A stretch of 64,000 nucleotides of DNA from Macrothele yani (GCA_039090855.1 CM077005.1:75078607-75142606); one strand, 5' to 3'; shown: positions 32,900 to 43,138, numbered from the stretch's first letter. The notes: generated from the letters alone by a model not told the origin. Numbers and translations are program-made.

Positions 32900-33310
32900 G
32901 GGTGTGTCGAGTTAAGAAGTTGTGAAAACACATTTTTTCCACGCCGGGCATCGCTCTCCCAACTGAGCTACGTGGACATGCGTCGCATTGCTATCTGCCT
33001 TTATCTCATGTGCGTCCTGCTGGGCAGGAACGTCACATCTCCCCGCCCCCTACCCTCGAAAGAGGGGGGGGGCATGGTCCACGGGTCAGCCGGTACCATG
33101 TGTCGCTGTAGGCAGTCATCTGATGAAGAACGTACATTGGAAAATTCCAGACAATTTGGTGTGTGGAACGTAACATCACATTGATTTATTTTGTCGAAGC
33201 ACTGAAGAAGGGATTCTCATTTTTCCTGCCTCGCCGTGTGGAAAGAACATCACACAATTGCGAGAAACCTACCGGCCAGATCATCCTTGAAGTTCGGGCG
33301 CCAACGTGAA
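32900..33310 (-). mobile_element. SINE-B unit, uninterrupted
   Basis: Same block order as at 6641-7548 without an insertion: tRNA-like module (CCACGCCGGGCATCG, CCAACTGAGCTACGTGGACA), GCTATCTGCCTTTATCTCAT, GGCAGGAACGTCACATCTCC, GGTCAGCCGGTACCATG, GTGTGTGGAACGTAACATCA, GAAGAAGGGATTCTCATTTT, GTTCGGGCGCCA. The module has a small deletion between the B and A boxes. Confidence 0.82.
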
Positions 33311-33372
33311 AACACAGGTTTGTCCACGCCGGGCATCGAATCCAGGTCCCCTCACTCTGGAGTAACTTGTCT
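33311..33372 (-). mobile_element. SINE-B, second tRNA-like module (partial)
   Basis: GTGAAAACACAGGTTTGTCC, CACGCCGGGCATCGAATCC, CTCTGGAGTAACTTG: a second module in direct orientation right after the body, as at 7549, then cut off. Confidence 0.75.
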
Positions 33373-34086
33373 TACGTTGGGAAAAATGTAGTGAATGGAA
33401 GGACAACTACGTAGAAAAATAGGTATGTCAATTTGTGCCTACCATATTGTACTTTAATTTCGGTATTTGTTTGTGCAAATACATAGTTTCTTTTTCGGTA
33501 CATTTGACGCTATCTATTACCTATCTGCCTAACCTCGTAGTTCCACTCTTAAAACCTATGAACATTACACACTGATTTTAATGCCAAATGTTAAAACATG
33601 TCTTTAGACATTTGTAAGATAAATTAGTATCGAGTATTCCGAGAAGATCATCAAGTATTAATGGCAAATTATATATGGCGAGTATTCCACGCTGTCAATA
33701 GAGCCAAACATTTGGGCACACATTATTAATATTTTGGGAATAAAAAGTATTTGTAGACATGCAGTTATCTGGATATTAATGGTAGAGTAATATACATACA
33801 AATGTTTGTGAGTGTTCACTGCATGAGGTGTGTCTGGTACGTTAAGGGAAATAACGACTCTTAACTTCCCACACGAGTTGCATCTTCGTTCACATTATTC
33901 TGTGTCTTTGCTTTGTTAATCACATAGTTTCGTTGATATTTGCTGTTTTACTTAGTTTTAATACTTCATACTGTACCTCTTCTAAAGATTATTTTCTTTA
34001 CTCGGCTTTTTTGCACGCTAGATGAGCCACCAGATAATCTTAAACAAGTCTGACATAAACTTTTCTCCCTTCTTTCCTCGCATATA
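33373..34086. other. No recognised gene
   Basis: AT-rich sequence. Only short ORFs without recognisable domains. Confidence 0.35.
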
Positions 34087-34229
34087 CGAGGGTTGTGCCG
34101 AACGTAATGCAAAACTTGGCATAATTTTTTTATTAACTGGCAGACGTCATTCAAATTGCACATGTTGATAGAGTAACTCTTCCTCTATAGTAATCCGTCT
34201 TCTTCATTGCAGATTTAAAGGACTGAAAG

Positions 34230-34790
34230 TTGGCAGTCTGTTCTAATCTGCTGGAACCGTTTGATACTAATGAAGACACGTTTTTTTTCAATCTGGTAAC
34301 AAAGGATGAAACGTTGGCCTATCTTTACGATCCGGAAAAGAAGAATCAATCCATGGAATGGCGTCATACCTCTTCACCAAGGCCTAAGAAGTTCAAGAGA
34401 CAGCGATCATCACAGAAAGTCATCGTACCTGTTTTTTAGGGGATGACAGGGGTGTCATTCTCCTTGATTTTCTGGAACGTGGCCGTACCATGACCAGCGA
34501 GCTGTATGTTTACACACACAAGAAGCTTAGAGAAGCCATATGGAAGAAAAGAGAGAACAAGAATCTAAAAAGGATCCGCATTCACCATGACAATGCGAGA
34601 CCACTCACATCTCTGGCTATAAATCAGGCGATTAGCAAATTAGGCTGTCGGTGGTTCCCTATCCACCGTACTGCCCAGATCTGGCGCCCTCCGACTTCCA
34701 CCTTTTCGTTCTAATAAAGGACAGTCTCCGGGGACAACGATTTGATGACATACACGAGGTGAAAGTGGCTGTCATGACGTGAGTACACAT
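34230..34790 (+). pseudogene. Mariner transposase, catalytic part
   Basis: Preserved blocks: FFFNLVTKDETLAYLYDPE (first catalytic D within the former TGDETW), QSMEWRHTSSPRPKKFKRQR, GVILLDFLERGRTMTSEL, and RIRIHHDNARPLTSLAINQA with the second D near 34590. The third block survives only after a frameshift, around 34680-34740 (DLAPSDFHLF, GQRFDDIHEV). Mutations include VFW to VF* at 34437 and changes at WVHHY. The N-terminal HTH domains are missing. Beyond it, 34755-34830 holds a tandem duplication of GGTGAAAGTGGCTGT, GTGAGTACACAT. Confidence 0.9.
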
Positions 34791-34860
34791 CTTTGGTGAA
34801 AGTGGCTGTGAAGAAGTGAGTACACATGAACTTTTTCAAAGCTGATTCGAGAGTTGGGTT

Positions 34861-34886
34861 CAACGATGGCGCAAATGCCATCGTTG
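34861..34886. repeat. Small perfect hairpin in mariner 3' region
   Basis: CAACGATGGC, a 6-base loop, GCCATCGTTG. Confidence 0.85.
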
Positions 34887-35027
34887 AATCCATGATGGAG
34901 ACTATGTTGAGTAGTACCTTTGTACAGAGAAAGAGTTACTCTACCAACATGTGCAATTTGAACGACCTCCGTCAGGTAATAATAAAGTTATGCCCACTTT
35001 TGCATTACTTTTGGTACAACTCTCGTA

Positions 35028-35465
35028 TTTCAACCATGGGACTGCTATATTTACTCCTACGTAAAAATGGATATTTAAATTGCCTAACAGAGTTCATCTT
35101 CTGCACATAATTGTTGGAATGATTTTTTCAAAACCATTACAACAAGGTTATTGGATTTATTTTGTTAAGTGTTTGATTCAGTTAAAAGTAGTTACCCAGG
35201 CAGATTTTGTAAACTCTTAATTTGTAGTTGTCCTCGCTGAACGACAGACGAATTCAAATAATCCAAAGGAATCAAAGTCTAGGGAGGCCACGTGTATGTG
35301 AAATTCAGACAGAAACGGTAACGTACTGCTTATTTAGATATATTATCTGTTACGTACGTAGAGGTGAGCATTGGAAATGCACCTTTCTAGCAGAGAGATC
35401 CTGATAGCGAGCTGAGGAAGTGTTTATAACAGGAGATGGAATGCCATTACTTTCTGCTTTAATCA
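35028..35465. other. No recognised gene
   Basis: Intergenic AT-rich sequence with no domain or repeat match that I can see. Confidence 0.35.
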
Positions 35466-35600
35466 CACTTTGTGAAAACACAAGATTGTTTGCGCCGACT
35501 CTCTCTGGAGTAAATTGCTCTCCCAACTGAGCTGTACGGACGGAATATATGGCTGCACATTTGTCGTCCTAACACGTGCTTTACCTATGAAATTCGTCAC
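35466..35600 (-). mobile_element. SINE-B tRNA-like module, solitary
   Basis: GTGAAAACACAAGATTGT, CTCTCTGGAGTAAATTGCTC, CCCAACTGAGCTGTACGGAC: the module alone, without the body seen at the other two loci. Confidence 0.65.
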
Positions 35601-36014
35601 AACTTAAAAAAAATTGAATCAAAAGATTCACACGAATTCGCATTTAGAGAGAAGGGACATTTTGCTATCAGTGGTTCGTAAACACTCTTAACGTAAAAGC
35701 ACGCCCGGCGATGGTAAACCAGACGCCCTGCACCTTCATATAATTAGAAAAGAATATCACTTGTATGTAACGGAACATTGTTACCTTATATTTTCTCAGT
35801 TTGCGCATGTAGTTAACGACTCCCTTGAAATAATAAATTATATAACCAGAGGCCCCAGGTTCAAAACTGATTCTTTTGGTTAAACAAAGTACTGTATTTT
35901 CAAAAGTTTTCTTAAAATAAAACCAATAAAAACGCCAGTTTCCCACTCAGAAACCTGTTGGTAGTGTTTAAATAAGCCTCTACCCAAATACAGGGTGTGG
36001 CTGAAAAACGGGCG

Positions 36015-36232
36015 CCGCCCCGGTGGCGCAGTGGTCTAAGCGATGGCCTCTGATCATTCGTCCGAAAGGGGTCCGGGTTCGAATCCCGGTGAGGCATGGA
36101 TGTTGTGTTTGTCTTACGGCACTGGCTCTCTCCCTTCCCTGGAACCAGTGACCCTAAATTAGGGACGGGCGACTGCTTATAGCCCATTGAGTTGCTCACG
36201 GTGGTCGTTAAACCTTCAACCAAAAAAAGAAT
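36015..36232 (+). mobile_element. SINE-A copy in a transposon end
   Basis: Consensus-like, full length. The transposon sequence AAAAACGGGCG before it recurs after its tail as AAAAACCGGGCG, consistent with a target duplication. Confidence 0.95.
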
Positions 36233-36299
36233 AAAAACCGGGCGTTTTTTATTTCTTCGCGAAAGTTTCCCTAATGATGTCGGCAATGCGTATGGATCA

Positions 36300-37545
36300 G
36301 CATTCGTTTTCCCAAACGACGCCATTTGCAGAGACTTTAATTGGTGAGGAGGAGCTCAACGTGCTGTAACTGTTAAGGCATTTTCCAAAAATGGTGACTG
36401 TGCTGTCGCTGCTAGACGAGAATCTCGGCCTTATTTTAATTACGGGGGCATGAACCTATTCCATCAGGAAATGCCATAACGTTATGGGTCAAGACCTTTG
36501 TAGCCACGGAAAGCGCATTGAAGCAAATACCTGAAGGTAAACCTATTAGTATTCGAACACCGGAATGTATACAGGAAGGGCAAAATATTTTAACACAAAG
36601 TCCAAAACGTTCTGTGAGACAAATTTCTTCAGGAGTGGGGATCTCAAGTCGTAGTGTCCATAGAATCTTACGGGACCAGTTAATGTTACAACACTACAAG
36701 ATGCAGGTTGTGCAGCAGTTAAATGAAAATATTTACGAACACCGAATGGCTCTGTGTGTTGAGCGTTTGGCTAAAACGCATGGCAATGAAACTTTCTTGC
36801 GTTTATTGTGGATGAGTGACCAGGCCCACTTTCATCCTTTCGTCTTAGTGGTTTTTTAAATAAACATAACTTTCGCTAGTGGTCAGAGGATAATCCCCGT
36901 CAACTACATCAACGGCCGTTACACAGTCCGCGAGTTACAGTGTAGTGTGCGGTTTCTTTAGTGGGAATAATAGACCTTTACTCTTTTGAGGATGAGCAAG
37001 GACATGCAATAGCGGCAACATCTCACAGGTAGCCGGCATGATAGACACATTCATCGCATCACAACTTGCACGCTTTCCTTAAGATGAACCTTTTTGGTTT
37101 CAGCAAGATGGAGCTACGTCTCACCGTGTGAGAATTTCCATGGAAGCCTTGAGCAGATATTTCAGAAATCACATTATATTCCGGAATGGGGATATTTCGT
37201 GCCCCCCCCCCCCCAGGTCATCAGATTTGTCAATTTATGATTACTTCTTTTCGGGGTACCTTAAAATTTAGGTGTATGCAAGGTGCCCACACATAATTGC
37301 TGAGCTGAAACACAACATCCGTACAAAAGTCCCAAACACTCCTATTAAGATGTTGGAACGTGCCATGGACGATTTCCATCGCAGAATGTCCGAGTGTAGG
37401 GATCGAAATGATCTTCACCTGCTGGACATAATATTCAAAACATGAACGTACTGTGCAGATTTCACAAATGGCAATGTGGCAGGCTGCAATGAAGATGTTT
37501 GTCATTTTTTTCTCACTAAACGAAGTATCAGTTTTGTTGCATTCA
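36300..37545 (+). pseudogene. DD41D-type transposase, disrupted
   Basis: Fragments in family order: QRAVTVKAFSKNGDCAVAAR near 36357, NLFHQEMP, KQIPEGKPISIRTPECIQEG then SPKRSVRQISSGVGISSRSV (HTH/CENPB-like) at 36518-36660, HYKMQVVQQLNENIYEHRMA, FLRLLWMSDQAHFHPF (first catalytic D region), VTVWCAVSSVGIIGPYSFED near 36935, FWFQQDGATSHRVRISMEAL (second D) near 37105, DLSIYDYFFSGYLK (third D) near 37230, and RMSECRDRNDLHLLDIIFKT at the C-terminus. A 14-C run at 37202 disrupts the WPPRS motif. If that run is discounted, 41 residues lie between second and third D. Several frameshifts and stops; inactive. Confidence 0.9.
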
Positions 37546-37670
37546 AAAACGCCCGTTTTTATGCCCCACCCTGCAACAAATTAACAATATTTACATGAAA
37601 TAAAAAACCCATCAGGTCGGACGGGCTGTACCACAAGCACAAGCCTGCTCTAACATTTTGCTTATTACTT

Positions 37671-38490
37671 ACAAGGGAAGCCTTTCAACTTGTCACTTTC
37701 CAAAATTGAAGAAACGTGGCCAGGAGATAGTACTAAGGGCAAAAACCAATGGGTGTATTTCCGTTTTTGCCCAAATGAACTGACAAAGGTGAACGAGTGT
37801 TTTAACTGACAAGGGAAGCCTTTCAACTGTCACTCTCCAAAATTGAAGAAAGATGGCCTGGAGGTAGTATTAAGGGCAAAAACCAATGGGTGTATTTCCG
37901 TTTTTGCCCAAATGAACTGACAAAGGTGAACGAGTGTTTTAACTGACAAGGGAAGCCTTTCAACTGTCACTCTCCAAAATTGAAGAAAGGTGGCCAGGTG
38001 GTAGTACTAAGGGCAAAAACCAATGGGTGTATTTCCGTTTTGGCCCAAATGAACTGACAAAGGTGAACGAGTGATTTAAATGACAAGGGAAGCCTTTCAA
38101 CTGTCACTCTCCAAAATTGAAGAAAGGTGGCCAGGAGGTAGTACTAAGGGAAAAAACAAATGGGTGTATTTCCGTTTTGGCCCAAATGAACTGACGAAGG
38201 TAAACGAGTGTTTTAGCTGACAAGGGAAGCCTTTCAACTGTCATTCTCCAATATTGAAGAAAGGTGGCCAGGAGGTAGTACTAAGGGCAAAAACCAATGG
38301 ATGTATTTCCGTTTTGGCCCAAATGAACTGACAAAGGTGAACGAGTATTTCAACTGACAAGGGAAGCCTTTCAACTGTCACTCTCCAAAATTGGAGAAAC
38401 GTTACCAGGAGATAGTACTAATGGCAAAAGCCAATGGGTGTATTTCTATTTTGGCCCAAATGAGATGACAAAGGTGAACGAGTGGTCTGA
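37671..38490 (+). repeat. 137-bp tandem repeat, six copies
   Basis: Copies start at about 37671, 37808, 37945, 38082, 38219 and 38355. Each has GACAAGGGAAGCCTTTCAAC, TCCAAAATTGAAGAAAGGTG or a variant, GGTAGTACTAAGGGCAAAAA, CCAATGGGTGTATTTCCGTT, CCCAAATGAACTGACAAAGG and TGAACGAGTG. Copies are contiguous, with no spacers. Confidence 0.95.
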
Positions 38491-38492
38491 AA

Positions 38493-38774
38493 ATGGCCTT
38501 ACAGCACAATTGGAGAAAATCACCGAACGTATTAATGAACATTCAATGGCAGCCAGAAATTTTCAACAACATGTTGTTATATCCGTGGATAAAAATTCGA
38601 CACTTCGAAAGTGATGACGCTTCTTTTGATAATGTTCAACTAATTTGTTTTTCAGATATCAATGACAATTTTCAGTACTGTGATAGCTTTGGGATCTTGC
38701 GTTGTTCTCATTGTTCTAAATTAGTTTGCTTCGGTCATGTGTTCAATGCCTCAAATGTTCATTTACACCTGTAA
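38493..38774 (+). CDS. Small ORF between fold-back arms, function unknown
   Basis: 93 codons from ATG to TAA, between the repeat arms. The C-terminal part has CSHCSKLVCFGHVF, with a CxxC and a nearby histidine and cysteine that might bind zinc, but spacing does not match a standard C2H2 finger. I do not recognise a family. It could be the remnant of a longer element-encoded protein or chance. Confidence 0.3.
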   Translation: MALQHNWRKSPNVLMNIQWQPEIFNNMLLYPWIKIRHFESDDASFDNVQLICFSDINDNFQYCDSFGILRCSHCSKLVCFGHVFNASNVHLHL

Positions 38775-39215
38775 TAACGGTTTGTGTTGCTTTTTGTCTG
38801 ACATGAGCTTATTTTGAATCATGGGGTCATAGCTGATATTTGGGGATACATATCACACATCGCAACACATGTTTGATGATTTTTCCCACTTGTGCACTAA
38901 GGCCATTTTCAGACCCTTCGTTCACCTTTGTCAGTTCATTTGGTCCAAAACGGAAATACACCCATTGGTTTTTGCCCTTTTCTCCTCTCCAGGTTTCTTC
39001 AATTTGCGAGAGTTACAGTTGAACAGCTTCCCTTGTTAATGTAAATGCGTTGAGTGATACCATTTCATTCCAACTTTTCCTAGGTTAAGCGAAAGAGATA
39101 CATTTCACCGACATGTTAATGAAATTCCTACACTGGCGGAAAGTGAGAAAAGAACACCAAGAAGGAATTGGCGGATGATCATGAAATTTACATAAGTTAA
39201 TGGGGTCGAGATTAC

Positions 39216-39265
39216 GTAGGTGTGATGTTAATTTCAGACCAACCTGAAATTAACATCACACCTAC
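39216..39265. repeat. Perfect 22-bp snap-back inverted duplication
   Basis: The left arm (GTAGGTGTGATGTTAATTTC AG) is followed by ACCAAC and then its exact reverse complement. The sister element at 48154-49577 has only one arm (inverse, near 49475-49495), so the duplication arose in this copy. Confidence 0.95.
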
Positions 39266-39424
39266 TTACATGCGGTGCTGAGCGCTTACGCCACAGCACC
39301 GCATAATACGCAAATTATCGTCGGTGTATTTAAGGAGTACGGCGAAGTGAATGTAATCAGTCGTCTGCGTACGGACACGTGCAATCAGTCGTCGGCGTAC
39401 GGACACGACCCTGAAGAAGCTGCA

Positions 39425-40447
39425 ATGCCTGGACATGGAAGACGTGTACGACTTCTGCAGTTATCGGACTTTGAGCGAGGTCATCTAGTCGGACTACGCG
39501 AGGCCGGGTGGTCGTATAGTCGTATTGCGGAGCGAATTGGACGGGAAGTATCGGTGGTGGTACGATGGTGGCGTAGATGGTCCGAGAAACATTCCCACAC
39601 GAGAAGACGTGGAACCAGGAGTCACAGACGGACTGATGAGCGAACCGACCGACGCATAAGAAGAGCGGCGTTGTCAAGCAGAACATCCACTACGACGCAA
39701 ATCCGAGCTGCCGTTGCACCTGAGGTGACTGTGCGAACAATCCGCAACCGTCTACTGGATGCAGGACTACGTGCACGTGTGCCTCTGGAATGTGTACCTC
39801 TGACTCCAGCCCACCAACAGGAACGGCTGCAGTGGTGTCGCCAACGTCTGCATTGGAGAACGCAATGGCGATCTGTCGTGTTCAGCGATGAAAGCAGATT
39901 CTGCTTGGGAGCCTCCGATGGCCGTATGCGTGTTCGCAGACGCACAGGGGAGCGTCTCCACCCTTCTTGCATTCGCCAGCTACACACGGGGCCTACACCT
40001 GGTCTCCTGATGTGGGGAGCGGTCAGCTATCACTCCCGTACACAACTAGTGTTTGTACCGGGTACGTTAAACAGCACCTTCTACATCAACAAAATCATTC
40101 AGCCCGTTGTTGTGCCATTTGTAAGGTCGGTCCATCGTGGTTTTTTCCAGCAAGATAACGCACGCCCACACACAGCACGTGCAACGCAACATGCACTTCA
40201 GGGTGTGAGACAACTTCCATGGCCTGCACGTTCACCAGATTTGTCCCCCATTGAGCATGTGTGGGATTTTATGGGGTTATGACTTATCCGGTTTCCACGG
40301 CTAGTCACGACCATCCCCGATTTACGCGTCCAGGTTGAGGATGCTTGGAACTCAATACCCCAAACTTACATCCAACGTCTGTACGACAGACTCCATGCCA
40401 GAATTGCACAGTGTGAGGCAGTTCATGGCGGTTCAACCTCGTACTAA
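39425..40447 (+). pseudogene. Tc1-like transposase (DD32E), one nonsense codon
   Basis: Nearly intact transposase of 340 residues. I use the ATG at 39425 because MPGHGRRVRLLQLSDFERGH begins the family's conserved N-terminus, also present in the sister copy, whereas the longer upstream frame is not conserved. Domains: HTH 1 (about residues 14-50, with IAERIGREVSVVVRWW), an Arg-rich linker (57-80), HTH 2 (about 88-118), then the DDE core with D155 (FSDESRF), D244 (QQDNARPHTA) and E277 (SPDLSPIEHVWD). There are 32 residues between D244 and E277. A TGA at codon 286 (40280-40282) replaces the CGA-type Arg seen in the sister copy and is the only disruption to ...VHGGSTSY at the end. All three acidic residues precede that stop. 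Confidence 0.95.
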
Positions 40448-40614
40448 CCATGTTACATGGAAATGTTATTTTTCAGTTTACCAGCAAATTCAGCTGCATT
40501 TTGCCATAATGTTTTGATCACGTTATCCTCTGTATTCTGTTATTATGCTGTATAAATTTCGTTGGTATCAGACGTCTCTTTCCTCGTGTTCTTTTTTCAC
40601 TTTCGGCCAGTGTA

Positions 40615-42160
40615 TTTATATTCCAAATTCAAATGGCGGCAGACAGCTCATATTAAACGGTCATGAATATTCTTTATGGTATCTTTCTTTAATCTGATTA
40701 AGGTACTGATCTTCTTCACCTTTTGAATATTGGACGTTTTGGCTGAGCTTTGAATAAATGTCTCTGTTTCATTTTAAAATGTCCCTTGAGAAGTAACAAA
40801 TCCTTAAATCTACTTTTCGTTAATTTAGCAGCGGAGTACGTTGACAACAATGTGCATGTCATTTTTTCCTTCTTGCTATCTTGAAATCGGAAGTATGTGT
40901 ATTTTATGATTTCTGATATGTATAAATGTAATTTGGAGGGAAGCTACGATTGCAGATTTTATTCCATTATATTTTTTTCTCTTCTGAGAAGCAACGAAAT
41001 TGATTTCTGAAGTTTGAATAATTTCTACCTTTCGGTACATGGCGGCAATTAAATTATGGATCCCACAGTCGATAAATCTGATGGCCCGAAGCACATTGCT
41101 TTTACTTCTCAATATCCATTCAGCGGAAAACTTCTAACAGCACACACATTTTTTTTCTTTCTGGTTTCTCTCTTTTTTTCCTCTGCTAACTCATTCTGCA
41201 TAATTTCCCTGGGTGATTTTCACACTCCGCAAATTAAATATCCAATAAACGATCTTAACCGAGACAGATATATCTTCCTGTTTCTTAAAATTATTAACCT
41301 TTAACTTAAAGTTCTCTGTAAGTATTCGAATCTTCTGTAAAACTCGTGGAAAATAAAATAAACCACATGCGATTTTTCAAACTTCCATTAATTTTGAACG
41401 GGTTTTTCTTCTTTTCCTTCTTGTAACTGAATTTTATTTTGATGTAAGGGAAAATATTTATCTTTCTTTGAACCTTTGTTCTGACTAAACTGAGATGTAC
41501 GGAAGCTTTCCTTGTGTACAACGCATGTAGCCGTTTCAGCTAATGAGTTCGGAAGATTAATTTCCCCGAAAAACGCTTAAATGTTTTTGTAAACGAATAA
41601 TGAGTTAATAATTAAACTCTTCCCCCTTTTTTTCTCAGTGATCGCTGGAGTTTATAGCACAGCACCTAAATATTTTAGCGGTTTTCTTTGTGATTTACAA
41701 CGTTGTAATAACAGTCTTTTTTAATGTTCCTTTCCGCTAATGATTTCACATTCATCGGTTCTGTTTAAACTTTCTTCCGGAAGGAAACACATGTCTAAAA
41801 ATAATCAATAGAGTCTCACATGCCAGGGAGAAATCATGCATGGCTGATTGTAAAGGTTATTAACCTGTTAAAGAAAACATTGGTGTCAATGAATAGGCCG
41901 AGAAATATATGTTAAGATACAGAGATGCAAGTATAAACATGCAGTCGTAAGCGGGATTTATACTTCCCGATCGGGTTTGAAATTGAAGCCTAATTGCAGC
42001 TCGTTGCGAATATTACGAAGGAAGTATATCCCGCAGAAAGTATTAAAGGCATTTGCGCTATTAAACGTGTTCTTTATTGTTATCTAATGCTCGTCAGTCA
42101 GCTTGTTCTCGAATTATCTTAGCGCTTTTTCACAATGGATTTCTATTGCTCTTTTTCCGA
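40615..42160. other. About 1.5 kb without a recognised gene
   Basis: AT-rich, short ORFs only. Confidence 0.35.
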
Positions 42161-42168
42161 CTTTCATC

Positions 42169-42441
42169 TTAGCGTTCTATCAATTTCCTCACTGTTTCAT
42201 TTCCCCATATGTTTTCCATTTTCTTTCGCACTCTTAAAAAGAGTCGGTCTCTCGCGAAACTTCTGGCCTGCTTGTCCAACGTCTCCGACGGTTGCCTACC
42301 ACTGACCCCCCAGTTCTCCTCAACTGCAAATTTTCGCGCGTAATCTCTGTCGCCGTGAACAGCAATATACTCATTACGCGGTCTGACTATCTCTTCGATT
42401 GCAAAGTACTGATCGATGCAGAAGGCAACGAAACAATACAA
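42169..42441 (-). CDS. Orphan ORF, 90 codons, unknown
   Basis: Minus-strand ORF rich in charged residues (RKKMENIWGNETVRKLIER at the C-terminus). I do not recognise it, see no splice-site support and no repeat match. Its composition looks more protein-like than that of neighbouring chance ORFs, which is the only reason to list it. Confidence 0.2.
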   Translation of the reverse strand: MYCFVAFCIDQYFAIEEIVRPRNEYIAVHGDRDYARKFAVEENWGVSGRQPSETLDKQARSFARDRLFLRVRKKMENIWGNETVRKLIER

Positions 42442-42789
42442 AAATGAAATATTTAGCCAACGTACTAAGCTTGAATGCTTGGGAAACTCTGTTTTGCAAC
42501 TCTCCTAATGATCGTTACCGTTAAGCACCTTCTTTAAAGCTTCGTCGAAGTTTCCTATTGCTGACTGCTAAAGAGCTGAAATTTTCATTTCTTGGAAACG
42601 AATGAATTCTAAAATCTCCACAACACAAGCATGTAAAGCCCTTAGGCTACTATTCACTTGTTTGTAGTATTTTCCGTTGTGTGATTTTACGACTTGATAT
42701 TCTTGATATGTGAATGAGATCTGTCACTTCACACAAGAAGTAATTAACCTTTCCATTTTGTTTTATTCCCTAGATGTGCCATTTAGGTA

Positions 42790-43010
42790 GTTACGTACTA
42801 CTGAGGTGACACATGAATTAAAATAGCAAGTTGCAGCAAAAAGCATTGCCGGCGCGGTTCAATTGGAAGAACGTCAGAGTCCGGAGAAGGAAGACGCGGT
42901 TTCGAAACCCACCACCGGCAGAAAAGGGCTCTTTCGCTATGTTGACGCCCTAACGTAAAAATGAATGTCCTGGCCGTGAAGTTCGAAACCAAATATGTGT
43001 AATAATTCTT
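42790..43010 (+). mobile_element. SINE-C copy
   Basis: TACTGAGGTGACACATGA, AGCAAGTTGCAGC, TTGCCGGCGCGGTTCAATTG (A-box region), GACGCGGTTTCGAAACCCAC (B box), GGCAGAAAAGGGC. Confidence 0.85.
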
Positions 43011-43138
43011 CCACACATCTTCTAGTATTAATAAAAATTCCTTCCTCTGTACTGAGCTCCTTCAAGCAGGGTTTCTCGGCGGACCCGAAATCTACGATTT
43101 AGTGCCCCCGTCTGTCTCAGAAGAGGAGGGGAGAGTGT

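Larger units (their letters stand above)
34087..35025 (+). mobile_element. Shortened mariner element with long TIRs
   Basis: 939 bp, flanked by TA (34085-34086 and 35026-35027). Ends CGAGGGTTGTGCC and CGAGAGTTGTACC (inverted). Similarity continues inward for about 110 bp (34087-34195 against 34915-35025: TTCAAATTGCACATGTTG, TAGAGTAACTC). Shorter than a typical ~1.3 kb mariner and lacking the N-terminal coding third, so it is an internal-deletion derivative. Confidence 0.92.
35991..37573 (+). mobile_element. DD41D-type Tc1/mariner transposon
   Basis: Left end CAGGGTGTGGCTGAAAAACG and right end (inverted) CAGGGTGGGGCATAAAAACG. TA precedes the left end; the base pair after the right end is CA. 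A SINE-A at 36015-36232 interrupts the left terminal region. About 1.36 kb without the SINE. Confidence 0.9.
37670..39040. mobile_element. Foldback-like element with tandem-repeat arms
   Basis: Left arm 37670-38490 is six near-identical 137-bp monomers. Right arm 38903-39037 is one monomer in inverted orientation. Just inside the arms, GGTCTGAAAATGGCC occurs at 38492-38505 and inverted at 38890-38905, so inverted homology runs past the monomers. The middle (38506-38890) carries a 93-codon ORF of unknown function. Long inverted ends made of tandem subrepeats, unequal in number on the two sides, are characteristic of Foldback/Galileo-type elements. Assignment is by structure only. Confidence 0.75.
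39131..40612 (+). mobile_element. Tc1-like transposon, DD32E-spaced, copy G
   Basis: 1482 bp with inverted ends CACTGGCGGAAAGTGAGAAA (left) and the inverse of CACTGGCCGAAAGTGAAAAA (right), TA on each side. Same family as the element at 48154-49577. Differs from it by an extra inverted duplication in the 5' region. Confidence 0.96.

Noticed and set aside
37671..38490. CRISPR-like array
   Set aside because: Copies are contiguous 137-bp tandem monomers without spacers, in a eukaryotic transposon.
38493..38774. Confident zinc-finger gene
   Set aside because: CxxC and nearby His do not fit standard C2H2 spacing, and the ORF is trapped between inverted arms. Kept only as a low-confidence ORF.
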